Of a stretch of DNA of 5,365 bases, positions 1-5,365 are shown in pieces. The DNA is from Erythrobacter sp. (lineage in GTDB: Bacteria; Pseudomonadota; Alphaproteobacteria; Sphingomonadales; Sphingomonadaceae): contig JABSPI010000048.1 in the NCBI GenBank assembly GCA_013214365.1, positions 579 through 5,943 of the forward strand, read 5' to 3'. Below the pieces are notes generated by a model. The model made no database searches. It was not told where the DNA came from and was given only the letters and a program-made list of their open reading frames with translations. The first letter of the stretch is position 1; every line of letters begins with the position of its first letter. The position numbers were made by a program, and so were the translations under genes.

Positions 1-109
1 GGGGTGGGGCGCTGGTTCGGGCTGGCCTCTTGTGGGGGTCAAAACTACCGTAGTCCATGCCCTCCACCGTGCGGCGTTCGATCGAATTGCCGAGGATCCG
101 TTCAATTTT
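1..109 (-). other. Non-CckA tail fused in frame to the receiver domain (probable helicase C-terminus, chimeric end)
   Basis: After the receiver-domain opening ILLVEDEDMVR, the frame reads KIERILGNSIERRTVEG, then MDYGSFDPHKRPARTSAPP, with no stop before the window edge. A CckA receiver should continue with an amphipathic helix of the AVAERAL type, a GY..VT..A.DG segment and later the phospho-accepting Asp; none of these is present. The pattern D-x-MVRKIER-xxG-xxIERR followed by a GMDY/FDP stretch and a basic, proline-rich tail resembles the end of RhlE-like DEAD-box RNA helicases after the second RecA domain. The two proteins could share the EDEDMVR stretch, a natural point for a misjoin. That the receiver is broken is seen directly; the helicase origin and the assembly explanation are inference from family memory. 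Confidence 0.6.
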
Positions 110-2311
110 GCGGACCATATCCTCGTCCTCAACCAACAGGATCTTGCCCCCCACCGACCATTCGGAAGACGCGGTTTCGTCGGCGATTTCGGCGCGCCGC
201 GGCGCCTCGCCATGGTGCACAGGGAAATAGATTGTGAAACGCGCGCCCTTGGGACGGCCAGCGGTATCGGCGACATTGTCGGCAAAGATGAAACCGCCCG
301 ATTGTTTGACAATGCCGTAAGCGGTCGACAGGCCCAAACCGGTGCCCTTGCCCTGCTCTTTGGTGGTGAAAAAGGGTTCGAACAATTTGGGCAAGACATC
401 TTTGGGGATGCCGCCGCCATTATCCTCGACCACCAAAACGGTGTAATCGGCCGGCGGCAAAACTTCCGAGCCCAGCTTGACCACCTGGCTTGAATCAATG
501 CTGCGGGTGAGGACCGAGATGCGCCCTTCGCGCTTGCCCTTCACCGCCCGGCCATGCGGACCATTGGCGTTGATCGCATCGCGCGCATTCACCGCGAGGT
601 TCATGATCACCTGCTCCAGCTGTTGCGGATCGGCCCGGACCGGGCCCAGATTGCGATCATGCTGGACATAATAGTCGATTTTTTCGCCCAATAGCCGTTT
701 GATCAACGGGTTCACTTCGCTGATCACGTCGGGCAATTGCAGAATTTCGGGCCGCAGGGTCTGTTGCCGGGAAAAGGCCAGCAATTGCCGCGTCAGCGAG
801 GCCGCACGGTTGGAATTGGCGCGAATCTGCTGAATGTCGTCATAATCGCTGTCGCCCGGCGTATGGCGCAGCAACATCAAATCGCAGGTGCCGATAATCG
901 CGGTCAGCACATTGTTAAAATCATGCGCCACCCCGCCGGCGAGCTGGCCCACGGCCTGCATTTTGGTGGCCTGCGCAACCTGCCGCTTGAGCTGGTTCTC
1001 CTCCGAGGTATCAGCCAGGCTCAAGAGGACCGAGGCCTCACCCAGGCCGCGCACCCCGGCAAGCCCCATCGACACCGGTTCATCCGGCTGCCCAACCAGA
1101 CGCACCGCCATATCGCCGCTGCTTGCCGGGCCGCGGCCGTGACGGCGCACCGCATCGGACAGCGCCGCCTTATCCTCGCGCACCACCAGATCGGTCGGAA
1201 ATGCGGGCAGGCCGCGCCCCTCACGCTCTATCGATCGCAAGAACGCCTCATTGCCGAACAGGAACCGGCCATCGCGGTCGGTCATCGCCAGCCCCAGCGG
1301 CAATTGCGCCAGCAACGCCTCCAACTGGGCGACACCGGCTTGTGATGATCCGTCCCACGCGCTGCCAATGCCGACGCCGCCATCGACCAACAGCATCAAG
1401 GTCACCCCGTCATCCGGCCCGGGCAATTCACCCGCAATCGCGGGTTCGGCCAATGGCACATCAATCAATGTCTGCGGGGTTCCGCTGCGCCCTTCGCGGG
1501 CGAAGAAAATCCGATCACGCTCATCAGCGCGCAGATATGAGACAAAATCCTCGCCGATCAGGTTTTCGGGCGTATCGGCCGCCTCATCCCCGGTTGCGCG
1601 CGCGGCGAAACCGGCGCTGACCGAGCGAATTTTGCCATCCGCGCCGGTGACCGCCGCCTCGATCCCGGCGCGGCTCAGCATAGTGCCCAGCAGCCCACCC
1701 AGATCAATATCGGCCAAAACATCACGTTGCGGGGCCAGCACGGGTTCAAACACCCAGATCAGATGATCTTTGCCGCGCCCTGCCCGCGTCACCTCCACCC
1801 GCCATTGCGCATCGGCATGGGCCATCTTGTCCAGAGCGGCATGGCCATCGCGCCAGGCATTGCGCGCAAGACGGGTCATCGCCTCCAGACCGCGCCGGTC
1901 AAGCGCCATGGCCGGCGGGGCGGCATCCGTGCCGAAATGTTCGCGAAAAGGGCCATTGGCGCACACCATCCGGTTCGCCCGGTCCGCGATCGCAATCGCC
2001 AACCCTGCTCCATTGGCCGCGCCCTGCACTTCGATTGCGGCAACCGTGACCGACCAATCCGGGCTTGCCTCCTCGTTCACTGAAGGGTTGGCCGCCATGC
2101 GTTCAAACGCCAGAGCGCCGATCAACAAAACCACCAAACCCGCGCCATAGGCCAAGCTGAGCACCCAGTCCGAGGTGGCCAGATAAAGCAGAGCAGCGCT
2201 GCTCAATAAGGCAAGGCCGACCCCGCCCAAAAGCGGCAGGCCCGAGCTGTTCGTGTCGCCCTGTTCGGGCGCCGGCGTGGTTTGGATCGGGTCTGAGACC
2301 TGTGTGTTCAC
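1..2311 (-). CDS. cckA: CckA hybrid sensor histidine kinase, 3' end cut off by window edge
   Basis: Inner-membrane hybrid kinase at the top of the CckA-ChpT-CtrA/CpdR phosphorelay that controls cell cycle, motility and related traits in alphaproteobacteria. The frame is open for 770 codons. Visible parts: two membrane segments (about residues 25-45 and 50-69), a PAS-like region about 205-290 (GIEAAVTGADG), a PAS domain about 329-440 (LPLGLAMTDRDG), the dimerisation helix with phospho-accepting His463 in GGVAHDFNN, and the ATPase domain with N box NLAVNARDA (571-579), G1 DNGGGIP (630-636), F box FEPFFTTK (644-651) and G2 GKGTGLGLS (654-662). The receiver domain begins with ILLVEDEDMVR, ending at residue 734, then breaks down (see 1-109). 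The start is GTG at 2311-2309: an in-frame TAG at 2320-2318 excludes anything further upstream, and the next ATG (codon 72) would remove both membrane segments. Shine-Dalgarno match is weak. It lies 79 bp after the DUF2062 gene on the same strand and may be co-transcribed. The assignment is strong for the kinase core. Confidence 0.93.
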   Translation of the reverse strand, partial: MNTQVSDPIQTTPAPEQGDTNSSGLPLLGGVGLALLSSAALLYLATSDWVLSLAYGAGLVVLLIGALAFERMAANPSVNEEASPDWSVTVAAIEVQGAANGAGLAIAIADRANRMVCANGPFREHFGTDAAPPAMALDRRGLEAMTRLARNAWRDGHAALDKMAHADAQWRVEVTRAGRGKDHLIWVFEPVLAPQRDVLADIDLGGLLGTMLSRAGIEAAVTGADGKIRSVSAGFAARATGDEAADTPENLIGEDFVSYLRADERDRIFFAREGRSGTPQTLIDVPLAEPAIAGELPGPDDGVTLMLLVDGGVGIGSAWDGSSQAGVAQLEALLAQLPLGLAMTDRDGRFLFGNEAFLRSIEREGRGLPAFPTDLVVREDKAALSDAVRRHGRGPASSGDMAVRLVGQPDEPVSMGLAGVRGLGEASVLLSLADTSEENQLKRQVAQATKMQAVGQLAGGVAHDFNNVLTAIIGTCDLMLLRHTPGDSDYDDIQQIRANSNRAASLTRQLLAFSRQQTLRPEILQLPDVISEVNPLIKRLLGEKIDYYVQHDRNLGPVRADPQQLEQVIMNLAVNARDAINANGPHGRAVKGKREGRISVLTRSIDSSQVVKLGSEVLPPADYTVLVVEDNGGGIPKDVLPKLFEPFFTTKEQGKGTGLGLSTAYGIVKQSGGFIFADNVADTAGRPKGARFTIYFPVHHGEAPRRAEIADETASSEWSVGGKILLVEDEDMVRKIERILGNSIERRTVEGMDYGSFDPHKRPARTSAPP

Positions 2312-2390
2312 AATCGGCTATCGCTTCAAAGGCAGAATGTTATCGGGAACGCAGAGCCGGTTAGCACCCTTGCGCATCTCATCCAGCAGC

Positions 2391-3002
2391 CTAGTCGGCG
2401 CCGAGCCTCTGGTCGAGCCGCTGTTCCATCCCTTTCAGACGTTTTGCCCGCCTGCGTGCAACCATCAGACGCCAAATTGCACCAGAAAGGAGATAACCTA
2501 CAGCCGAGCTGACCACGGCAAGGACAAGAAAGCCCACCACCGTCACGCCCGCCATCTCGAACACTTCGACAATCGTCACCCACCATGACGAACCCATTTT
2601 CGCCGAGGACACCTCAACCGTGGCGGCATCGATGCGCAGCACAAAATTGCCCACTTGGTTGGCGATGACCGCCCAAAAGGCGATGGTGAAAGGATTGGTC
2701 ACAAAGGTGACGGTCGCGGCCAAAGGCACATTGGCGCGCGCAGGCAGCGCAAGAAACGCCGCCAGAAAAATCTGCCCGAACGGGATGATAAAGGCACTGA
2801 ACAGACCCAGAGCCACACCGCGCGGCACCGAACGGCGCGTAAACCGCCACAATTCAGGCGATAAGAAGCGATGCGCAATCGGGCGCAGATATTTGTTGCG
2901 CGCCATCTCTTCGCGGCGCGGCACATAGCGCCCCAGCCGGCGGCCGGTCCATTTCATCGGATTGTCGAAAAATCCGCGAGAAGAGGTGGGTTTGGTGCTC
3001 AT
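2391..3002 (-). CDS. DUF2062 family integral membrane protein, function unknown
   Basis: A 203-residue protein of the DUF2062 family, no biochemical role assigned. The N-terminal 60 residues are basic and probably cytoplasmic (WRFTRRSVPRG). They lead into the family's core: G62 and G66, then P74-F-G-Q77 in a hydrophobic segment about 63-86, a short linker with N91-x-P93, and a second hydrophobic segment 94-122 carrying the T102-N-P104 motif. A third strong membrane segment runs about 152-177, followed by a highly charged tail (ARRRAKRLKGMEQRLDQRL). The ATG at 3002-3000 has an AAGGGG purine run 11 nt upstream, within a possible hairpin (3014-3036). The gene sits between smpB (135 bp upstream) and cckA (79 bp downstream) on the same strand. 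As I recall, this neighbourhood is common in Sphingomonadales, which hints at co-expression but does not establish a link to CckA signalling. The family call is firm; the function is open. Confidence 0.88.
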   Translation of the reverse strand: MSTKPTSSRGFFDNPMKWTGRRLGRYVPRREEMARNKYLRPIAHRFLSPELWRFTRRSVPRGVALGLFSAFIIPFGQIFLAAFLALPARANVPLAATVTFVTNPFTIAFWAVIANQVGNFVLRIDAATVEVSSAKMGSSWWVTIVEVFEMAGVTVVGFLVLAVVSSAVGYLLSGAIWRLMVARRRAKRLKGMEQRLDQRLGAD

Positions 3003-3013
3003 AACGTCGCGCG

Positions 3014-3036
3014 CCCCTTGGGCTTAGCGCCCGGGG
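3014..3036 (-). promoter_or_regulatory. GC-rich hairpin covering the DUF2062 ribosome binding region
   Basis: On the minus strand CCCCGGGC, loop GCTAA, GCCC, a two-base AA bulge, then GGGG can form an 8-bp stem. The 3' arm together with its bulge contains the AAGGGG run, the only Shine-Dalgarno-like sequence before the DUF2062 ATG (11 nt spacing). If formed in the mRNA, it would hide the ribosome binding region. There is no T tract after it, so it is not a factor-independent terminator. The pairing is read directly; a regulatory role is inference, and GC-rich spacers form such stems by chance. Confidence 0.3.
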
Positions 3037-3081
3037 AATGCAAGTGCACATCGCACAAGGGTGGTGGAGCAAACATCATCG

Positions 3082-3091
3082 CCCATATGGG
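3082..3091. repeat. Perfect 10-bp palindrome CCCATATGGG
   Basis: A perfect palindrome in the 135-bp spacer between smpB and the DUF2062 gene. Four bases further on lies a second inverted repeat (3095-3114). Palindromes of this size can be protein-binding sites, but I do not recognise this one as a known operator. It is the clearest structured element in the spacer apart from the hairpin at 3014-3036. No promoter is obvious. Confidence 0.35.
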
Positions 3092-3094
3092 TAT

Positions 3095-3114
3095 CATTGG
3101 GTGTCTGACCAATG
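3095..3114. repeat. Inverted repeat CATTGG-8-CCAATG
   Basis: Perfect 6-bp arms with an 8-nt loop, 24 nt beyond the stop codon of smpB on the minus strand. A hairpin here could protect the smpB 3' end, but the bases after it on the minus strand (ATACCC) contain no T run, so a factor-independent terminator is not supported. Confidence 0.3.
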
Positions 3115-3137
3115 GATGAATTAAATAGCCCGTAAAA

Positions 3138-3620
3138 TCAGGCCCGGTCGCGCATAATGCGCGCTTTGTCGCGTTTCCAGTCGCGCTCTTTGACGCTGGC
3201 GCGTTTGTCATGCGCCTGCTTGCCCTTGGCCAGAGCCAGTTCAACCTTTGCCCGGCCGGTTTTGTTGAAATAGACCGACAACGGAACCAGCGTCATGCCC
3301 TTGCGCTCCACCGCTCCGAACAACTTGCCGATCTCGCGCGCATGGAGCAGCAATTTGCGCGGCCGGCGCGGTTCGTGGTTCAAGCGGTTGCCGTGGCTGT
3401 ATTCGGGGATGTTGGCGTTGATCAACCACACCTCGCCATCGCGCACTTCGGCATAGCTTTCCGCAATCGTCGCCTCGCCCGCGCGCAAGGCCTTCACCTC
3501 GGTCCCCTGCAATGCAAGGCCGGCTTCGAATTTGTCTTCGATATGATAGTCGAACCGCGCACGGCGATTTTCCGCGACGGTTTTGTGCTTGTCGAAAGTT
3601 TCAGGTTTGGGCCTTGCCAT
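3138..3620 (-). CDS. smpB: SsrA (tmRNA)-binding protein SmpB
   Basis: Cytoplasmic partner of tmRNA in trans-translation: it binds the tRNA-like part of tmRNA, brings it to ribosomes stalled without a stop codon, and its C-terminal tail reads the empty mRNA channel. The 160-residue product has the family's length and landmarks: an N-terminal [17 protein letters not shown] block (18-34), GTEVKALR (39-46), [17 protein letters not shown], and the barrel-closing [18 protein letters not shown] (117-134). It ends in the basic tail [13 protein letters not shown], close to the known KEREWQVDKARIM-type ending. I chose the ATG at 3620-3618 (MARPKPETF) because it matches the usual SmpB N-terminus. An in-frame TTG at 3659 would add 13 residues unlike the family. 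Neither start has a good Shine-Dalgarno sequence. The gene follows dapA by 161 bp. The tmRNA gene is not in the window. Confidence 0.97.
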   Translation of the reverse strand: MARPKPETFDKHKTVAENRRARFDYHIEDKFEAGLALQGTEVKALRAGEATIAESYAEVRDGEVWLINANIPEYSHGNRLNHEPRRPRKLLLHAREIGKLFGAVERKGMTLVPLSVYFNKTGRAKVELALAKGKQAHDKRASVKERDWKRDKARIMRDRA

Positions 3621-3704
3621 GATGGAGCGGCAGATAGGGTGCCAGCGCGCGATTGGCAAAGATTTTGCGCATATTCGCCGATATTGCCCAACCGCAGCAT
3701 CGCG

Positions 3705-3723
3705 GCGCTGTATTGAACAGCGC
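3705..3723. repeat. Hairpin GCGCTGT-ATTGA-ACAGCGC in the dapA-smpB spacer
   Basis: Perfect 7-bp inverted repeat with a 5-nt loop inside the 161-bp spacer 3621-3781. On the minus strand it falls after dapA and 82 nt before the smpB ATG, so it may end or attenuate dapA transcription or sit in the smpB leader. Neither strand has a T run directly after it, so it does not meet the usual terminator pattern. I see nothing else convincing in this spacer and no small gene. Confidence 0.4.
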
Positions 3724-3781
3724 GCCTACGCGGCCAAGAAAAAGCCCGACCTTTTACCAGAGCAGGCCCCGAGCTGGCGGC

Positions 3782-4663
3782 TTAAACCAGCCCTGCATGT
3801 TCCAGCGCTGCATCGACCGCTTTGCGCGAGGCTTCGCTGGCCTCGACAATCGGCAGGCGCACGGCGGGCGAGAACCAGTCGTGCACGCGGCTCAATGCAT
3901 ATTTCACCGGTGCAGGTGAGGCATCGGAGAACATGGCATAATGGAGCGGGAACAGCCGATCGTTCAACTCGCGCGCTTTCTTCAGATCATTGGCCGCAAT
4001 CGCGTCATGAAATTCCGCGCACAAAGCGGGCGCAACATTGGCGGTGACCGAAATCGCCCCCCTGCCCCCGGCGGCCGAATGCGGCAGCCACAATTCATCA
4101 TTGCCCGACAATTGGCAAAAATCGCGCCCGATCCCCATCCGGTGATCCGCCACCCGCGACAAATCGCCGCTGGCATCCTTGATTGCGATAATCTGTTCAG
4201 GGAAACGTTTGACCAATTCGACCACGGTCTGGTCCTCGATATCGGTCACGGTGCGGCTGGGCACATTATAGAGCACGATGGGCAGGTCGCATTCCTGTGC
4301 CAGATAGCTGAAATGCGCGATCAATCCCGCTTGGCTCGGGCGGTTATAATAAGGCGCCACACACAGCCCCGCCGCCGCGCCCGCTTTCTTGGCGAAATTC
4401 ATATGCAAGGCGGCATTGCGCGTATCGTTGCTGCCGCAGCCTGCGATCACCGGCACCCGGCCTGCGGCCTGTTCGATGCACACCTCGATCACACGGTGGT
4501 GTTCGGCATTGGACAGGGTCGATGCCTCGCCCGTGGTTCCGCAAGGGACCAGAGCCGCGCTGCCATTGTCGATTTGCCAATCGACCAATTGCCGAAAAGC
4601 GTGCTCATCAAACGATCCACCGCTAAAAGGAGTCGCCAGAGCCGGTATCGAGCCGCTGAACAT
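3782..4663 (-). CDS. dapA: 4-hydroxy-tetrahydrodipicolinate synthase (DapA)
   Basis: Cytoplasmic aldolase that condenses pyruvate with aspartate-semialdehyde, the first committed step towards diaminopimelate and lysine. The 293-residue product matches the usual length (E. coli 292). It is a single TIM barrel with the family signatures: GTTGE (42-46) with the paired threonines, VIAGCGSND (72-80), PYYNRPSQ (104-111), YNVPSRT (132-138) with the catalytic tyrosine (Y132) and the arginine that holds the substrate carboxylate (R137), the Schiff-base lysine in IKDASGD (K162), and SGNDELWLPHSAAGG..ISVTANVAP near the pyruvate pocket. All catalytic residues expected from the E. coli enzyme are present. 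The ATG at 4663-4661 has an AGGA ribosome binding site at 4675-4672, 8 nt upstream, and an N-terminus typical of the family (SIPALATPF). It heads the minus-strand group and diverges from the transglycosylase gene. Confidence 0.98.
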   Translation of the reverse strand: MFSGSIPALATPFSGGSFDEHAFRQLVDWQIDNGSAALVPCGTTGEASTLSNAEHHRVIEVCIEQAAGRVPVIAGCGSNDTRNAALHMNFAKKAGAAAGLCVAPYYNRPSQAGLIAHFSYLAQECDLPIVLYNVPSRTVTDIEDQTVVELVKRFPEQIIAIKDASGDLSRVADHRMGIGRDFCQLSGNDELWLPHSAAGGRGAISVTANVAPALCAEFHDAIAANDLKKARELNDRLFPLHYAMFSDASPAPVKYALSRVHDWFSPAVRLPIVEASEASRKAVDAALEHAGLV

Positions 4664-4671
4664 TGCTTTTT

Positions 4672-4675
4672 TCCT
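4672..4675 (-). promoter_or_regulatory. Ribosome binding site of dapA
   Basis: AGGA on the minus strand, 8 nt before the dapA ATG, in the context GAGGCAGGAAAAAAGCA. It is the best-placed Shine-Dalgarno sequence among the minus-strand genes here and supports the 4663 start. Confidence 0.7.
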
Positions 4676-4745
4676 GCCTCAATCAAATAGTCTTGCCTTG
4701 CCGGCGCATTTGGCTAGCGCCGCCTGCATCCGTTCAGCGCCTGAT

Positions 4746-4751
4746 AAGGAG
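4746..4751 (+). promoter_or_regulatory. Ribosome binding site of the transglycosylase gene
   Basis: AAGGAG is a strong Shine-Dalgarno core, 12 nt before the ATG at 4764. The spacing is longer than the usual 5-9 nt, but no better-placed ATG exists, and the next one (4773) is further away. Confidence 0.55.
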
Positions 4752-4763
4752 CCTTTCCACATA

Positions 4764-5365
4764 ATGTCCAGCATGGTCCGCAATTTGCTTCCACGTCCCG
4801 TCGCTTTCCTGGCTGTTGCAGCCGCATCGGTCGGGGCGTTGGCCACGATATCTTTGGCCACACCTTCGCTGGCGCAAATGAGCGGTGATGTGCGCGGCAA
4901 TATGGTGGCGCGCCAACCGGGCGAAATCGGCGCGGCGATCAATCGCTGGGAACGTTTGCACGCAAATGGCGAATATGAATTTGCCGATTATGCCGGCTTT
5001 GTCTTGGCCTATCCCGATTTTCCGCGCACCAATGTGTTGCAAATCAAGGCGGAGCAAACGCTCGACGATGCGGTCCCGCGTCAGGAGGACGTGCTGGCCT
5101 TTTTCGATGCCAATCCGCCGCGCACCAACCACGCGCGCGCGCTCTATGCGCTGACACTGGCCGCGGTGCGGCGCCCTGAGGCGAGCGAAATGGCCCGCGA
5201 GGCGTGGCGCGGCGGGGATATGAGCGAGCCGGCCGAGGCCTATATTTTGAGCCTGTTCGGAAGCGATTTGAGCGATGATGACCACCGTGCACGCATGGAT
5301 GCGCTGCTGTGGCAGGAAAACGCCGCTGCGGCCGAACGGCAAATGATCAACCTGCCGGCATCCGA
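4764..5365 (+). CDS. Exported protein, probable soluble lytic transglycosylase (N-terminal part)
   Basis: The first 200 codons of a gene that runs off the window. The product begins with a signal peptide: MSSMVRNLLPRP, a hydrophobic core about 13-32, and a likely signal peptidase I site after SLA (residue 37, before QMSG), so it is exported to the periplasm. The mature part is alpha-helical and alanine-rich (INRWERLHANGEYEFADYAGF, HARALYALTLAAVRR, RMDALLWQENAAAAERQM). It resembles the superhelical U-domain that precedes the catalytic domain in Slt70-type lytic transglycosylases, which cleave peptidoglycan between MurNAc and GlcNAc with formation of 1,6-anhydroMurNAc. The catalytic SLT domain with its glutamate would lie beyond the window, so the enzymatic call rests on the helical repeat style, the signal peptide and my recollection that this gene often diverges from dapA in Sphingomonadales. 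Another periplasmic helical-repeat protein is the main alternative. Confidence 0.75.
   Translation, partial: MSSMVRNLLPRPVAFLAVAAASVGALATISLATPSLAQMSGDVRGNMVARQPGEIGAAINRWERLHANGEYEFADYAGFVLAYPDFPRTNVLQIKAEQTLDDAVPRQEDVLAFFDANPPRTNHARALYALTLAAVRRPEASEMAREAWRGGDMSEPAEAYILSLFGSDLSDDDHRARMDALLWQENAAAAERQMINLPAS

Larger units (their letters stand above)
4664..4763. promoter_or_regulatory. Divergent promoter region between dapA and the transglycosylase gene
   Basis: Because the flanking genes point away from each other, this 100-bp spacer should hold promoters for both. I see no pair of -35/-10 boxes good enough to place. It contains a perfect 6-bp inverted repeat CGGCGC-9-GCGCCG (4702-4707 and 4717-4722) near its middle, which could be an operator or chance in GC-rich DNA. 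The ribosome binding sites of both genes lie at its two ends. Confidence 0.5.

Noticed and set aside
737..1345. Plus-strand open frame of 202 codons antisense to cckA
   Set aside because: The other strand encodes the kinase PAS domain and His463 region. The antisense product is rich in Arg, Gln and His with no family signature.
2318..2377. Possible 19-codon leader peptide ending in TAG just before the cckA GTG start
   Set aside because: No clear ribosome binding site, no attenuator-like hairpin and no residue bias. An open frame this short is expected by chance. Its TAG is useful only because it fixes the cckA start.
3621..3659. TTG at 3659 as an alternative smpB start
   Set aside because: The 13 extra residues ([16 protein letters not shown]) do not resemble SmpB N-termini, while ATG at 3620 gives the expected MARPK-type beginning and 160 residues.
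3941..4690. Plus-strand open frame of 249 codons antisense to dapA
   Set aside because: It runs opposite a DapA gene with all its catalytic motifs and has no recognisable domain. Long antisense frames are expected in GC-rich DNA with biased third codon positions.
4734..5342. Minus-strand open frame of 202 codons opposite the transglycosylase gene
   Set aside because: The plus strand here has a ribosome binding site, a signal peptide and a helical mature protein. The minus-strand product looks like mirrored codons.
1..5365. Search for tmRNA, tRNAs, CRISPR repeats, insertion-sequence ends, toxin-antitoxin or defence genes
   Set aside because: None seen on either strand by eye. The coding content is fully explained by five housekeeping or conserved genes.

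Overview
The window looks like a chromosomal housekeeping region of an alphaproteobacterium, most likely of the order Sphingomonadales (an Erythrobacter/Sphingomonas-type genome). The grounds are a GC-rich composition with the matching codon bias, a CckA-type hybrid histidine kinase, and the gene set slt / dapA / smpB / DUF2062 / cckA. The genus is an inference from these features. No database search was possible.

Layout, read from high to low coordinates on the minus strand: dapA (4663-3782, dihydrodipicolinate synthase, complete), smpB (3620-3138, trans-translation protein, complete), a DUF2062 membrane protein (3002-2391, complete), and cckA (2311 to the window edge, cut off at its 3' end). 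On the plus strand, diverging from dapA across a 100-bp spacer, is the 5' end of a signal-peptide-bearing protein (4764 to the window end). It is probably a periplasmic soluble lytic transglycosylase. The spacers are short to moderate (161, 135 and 79 bp on the minus strand). No tRNA, rRNA, CRISPR array, insertion sequence or phage gene is visible.

Biologically the genes are a mixed housekeeping cluster. DapA supplies the diaminopimelate/lysine branch used for peptidoglycan, and the divergent transglycosylase acts on that same wall. SmpB rescues stalled ribosomes with tmRNA, whose gene is not in the window. CckA is the top kinase of the CckA-ChpT-CtrA/CpdR phosphorelay of alphaproteobacteria. 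The DUF2062 protein has no assigned function.

The one real anomaly is at the left edge. The CckA reading frame enters its receiver domain normally (KILLVEDEDMVR), then from base 109 down to base 1 continues open but stops looking like a receiver domain. It instead resembles the C-terminal tail of a DEAD-box RNA helicase. This is most simply a chimeric contig end and should not be read as CckA sequence. I found no convincing undescribed system here; the remaining observations are small inverted repeats in the spacers.
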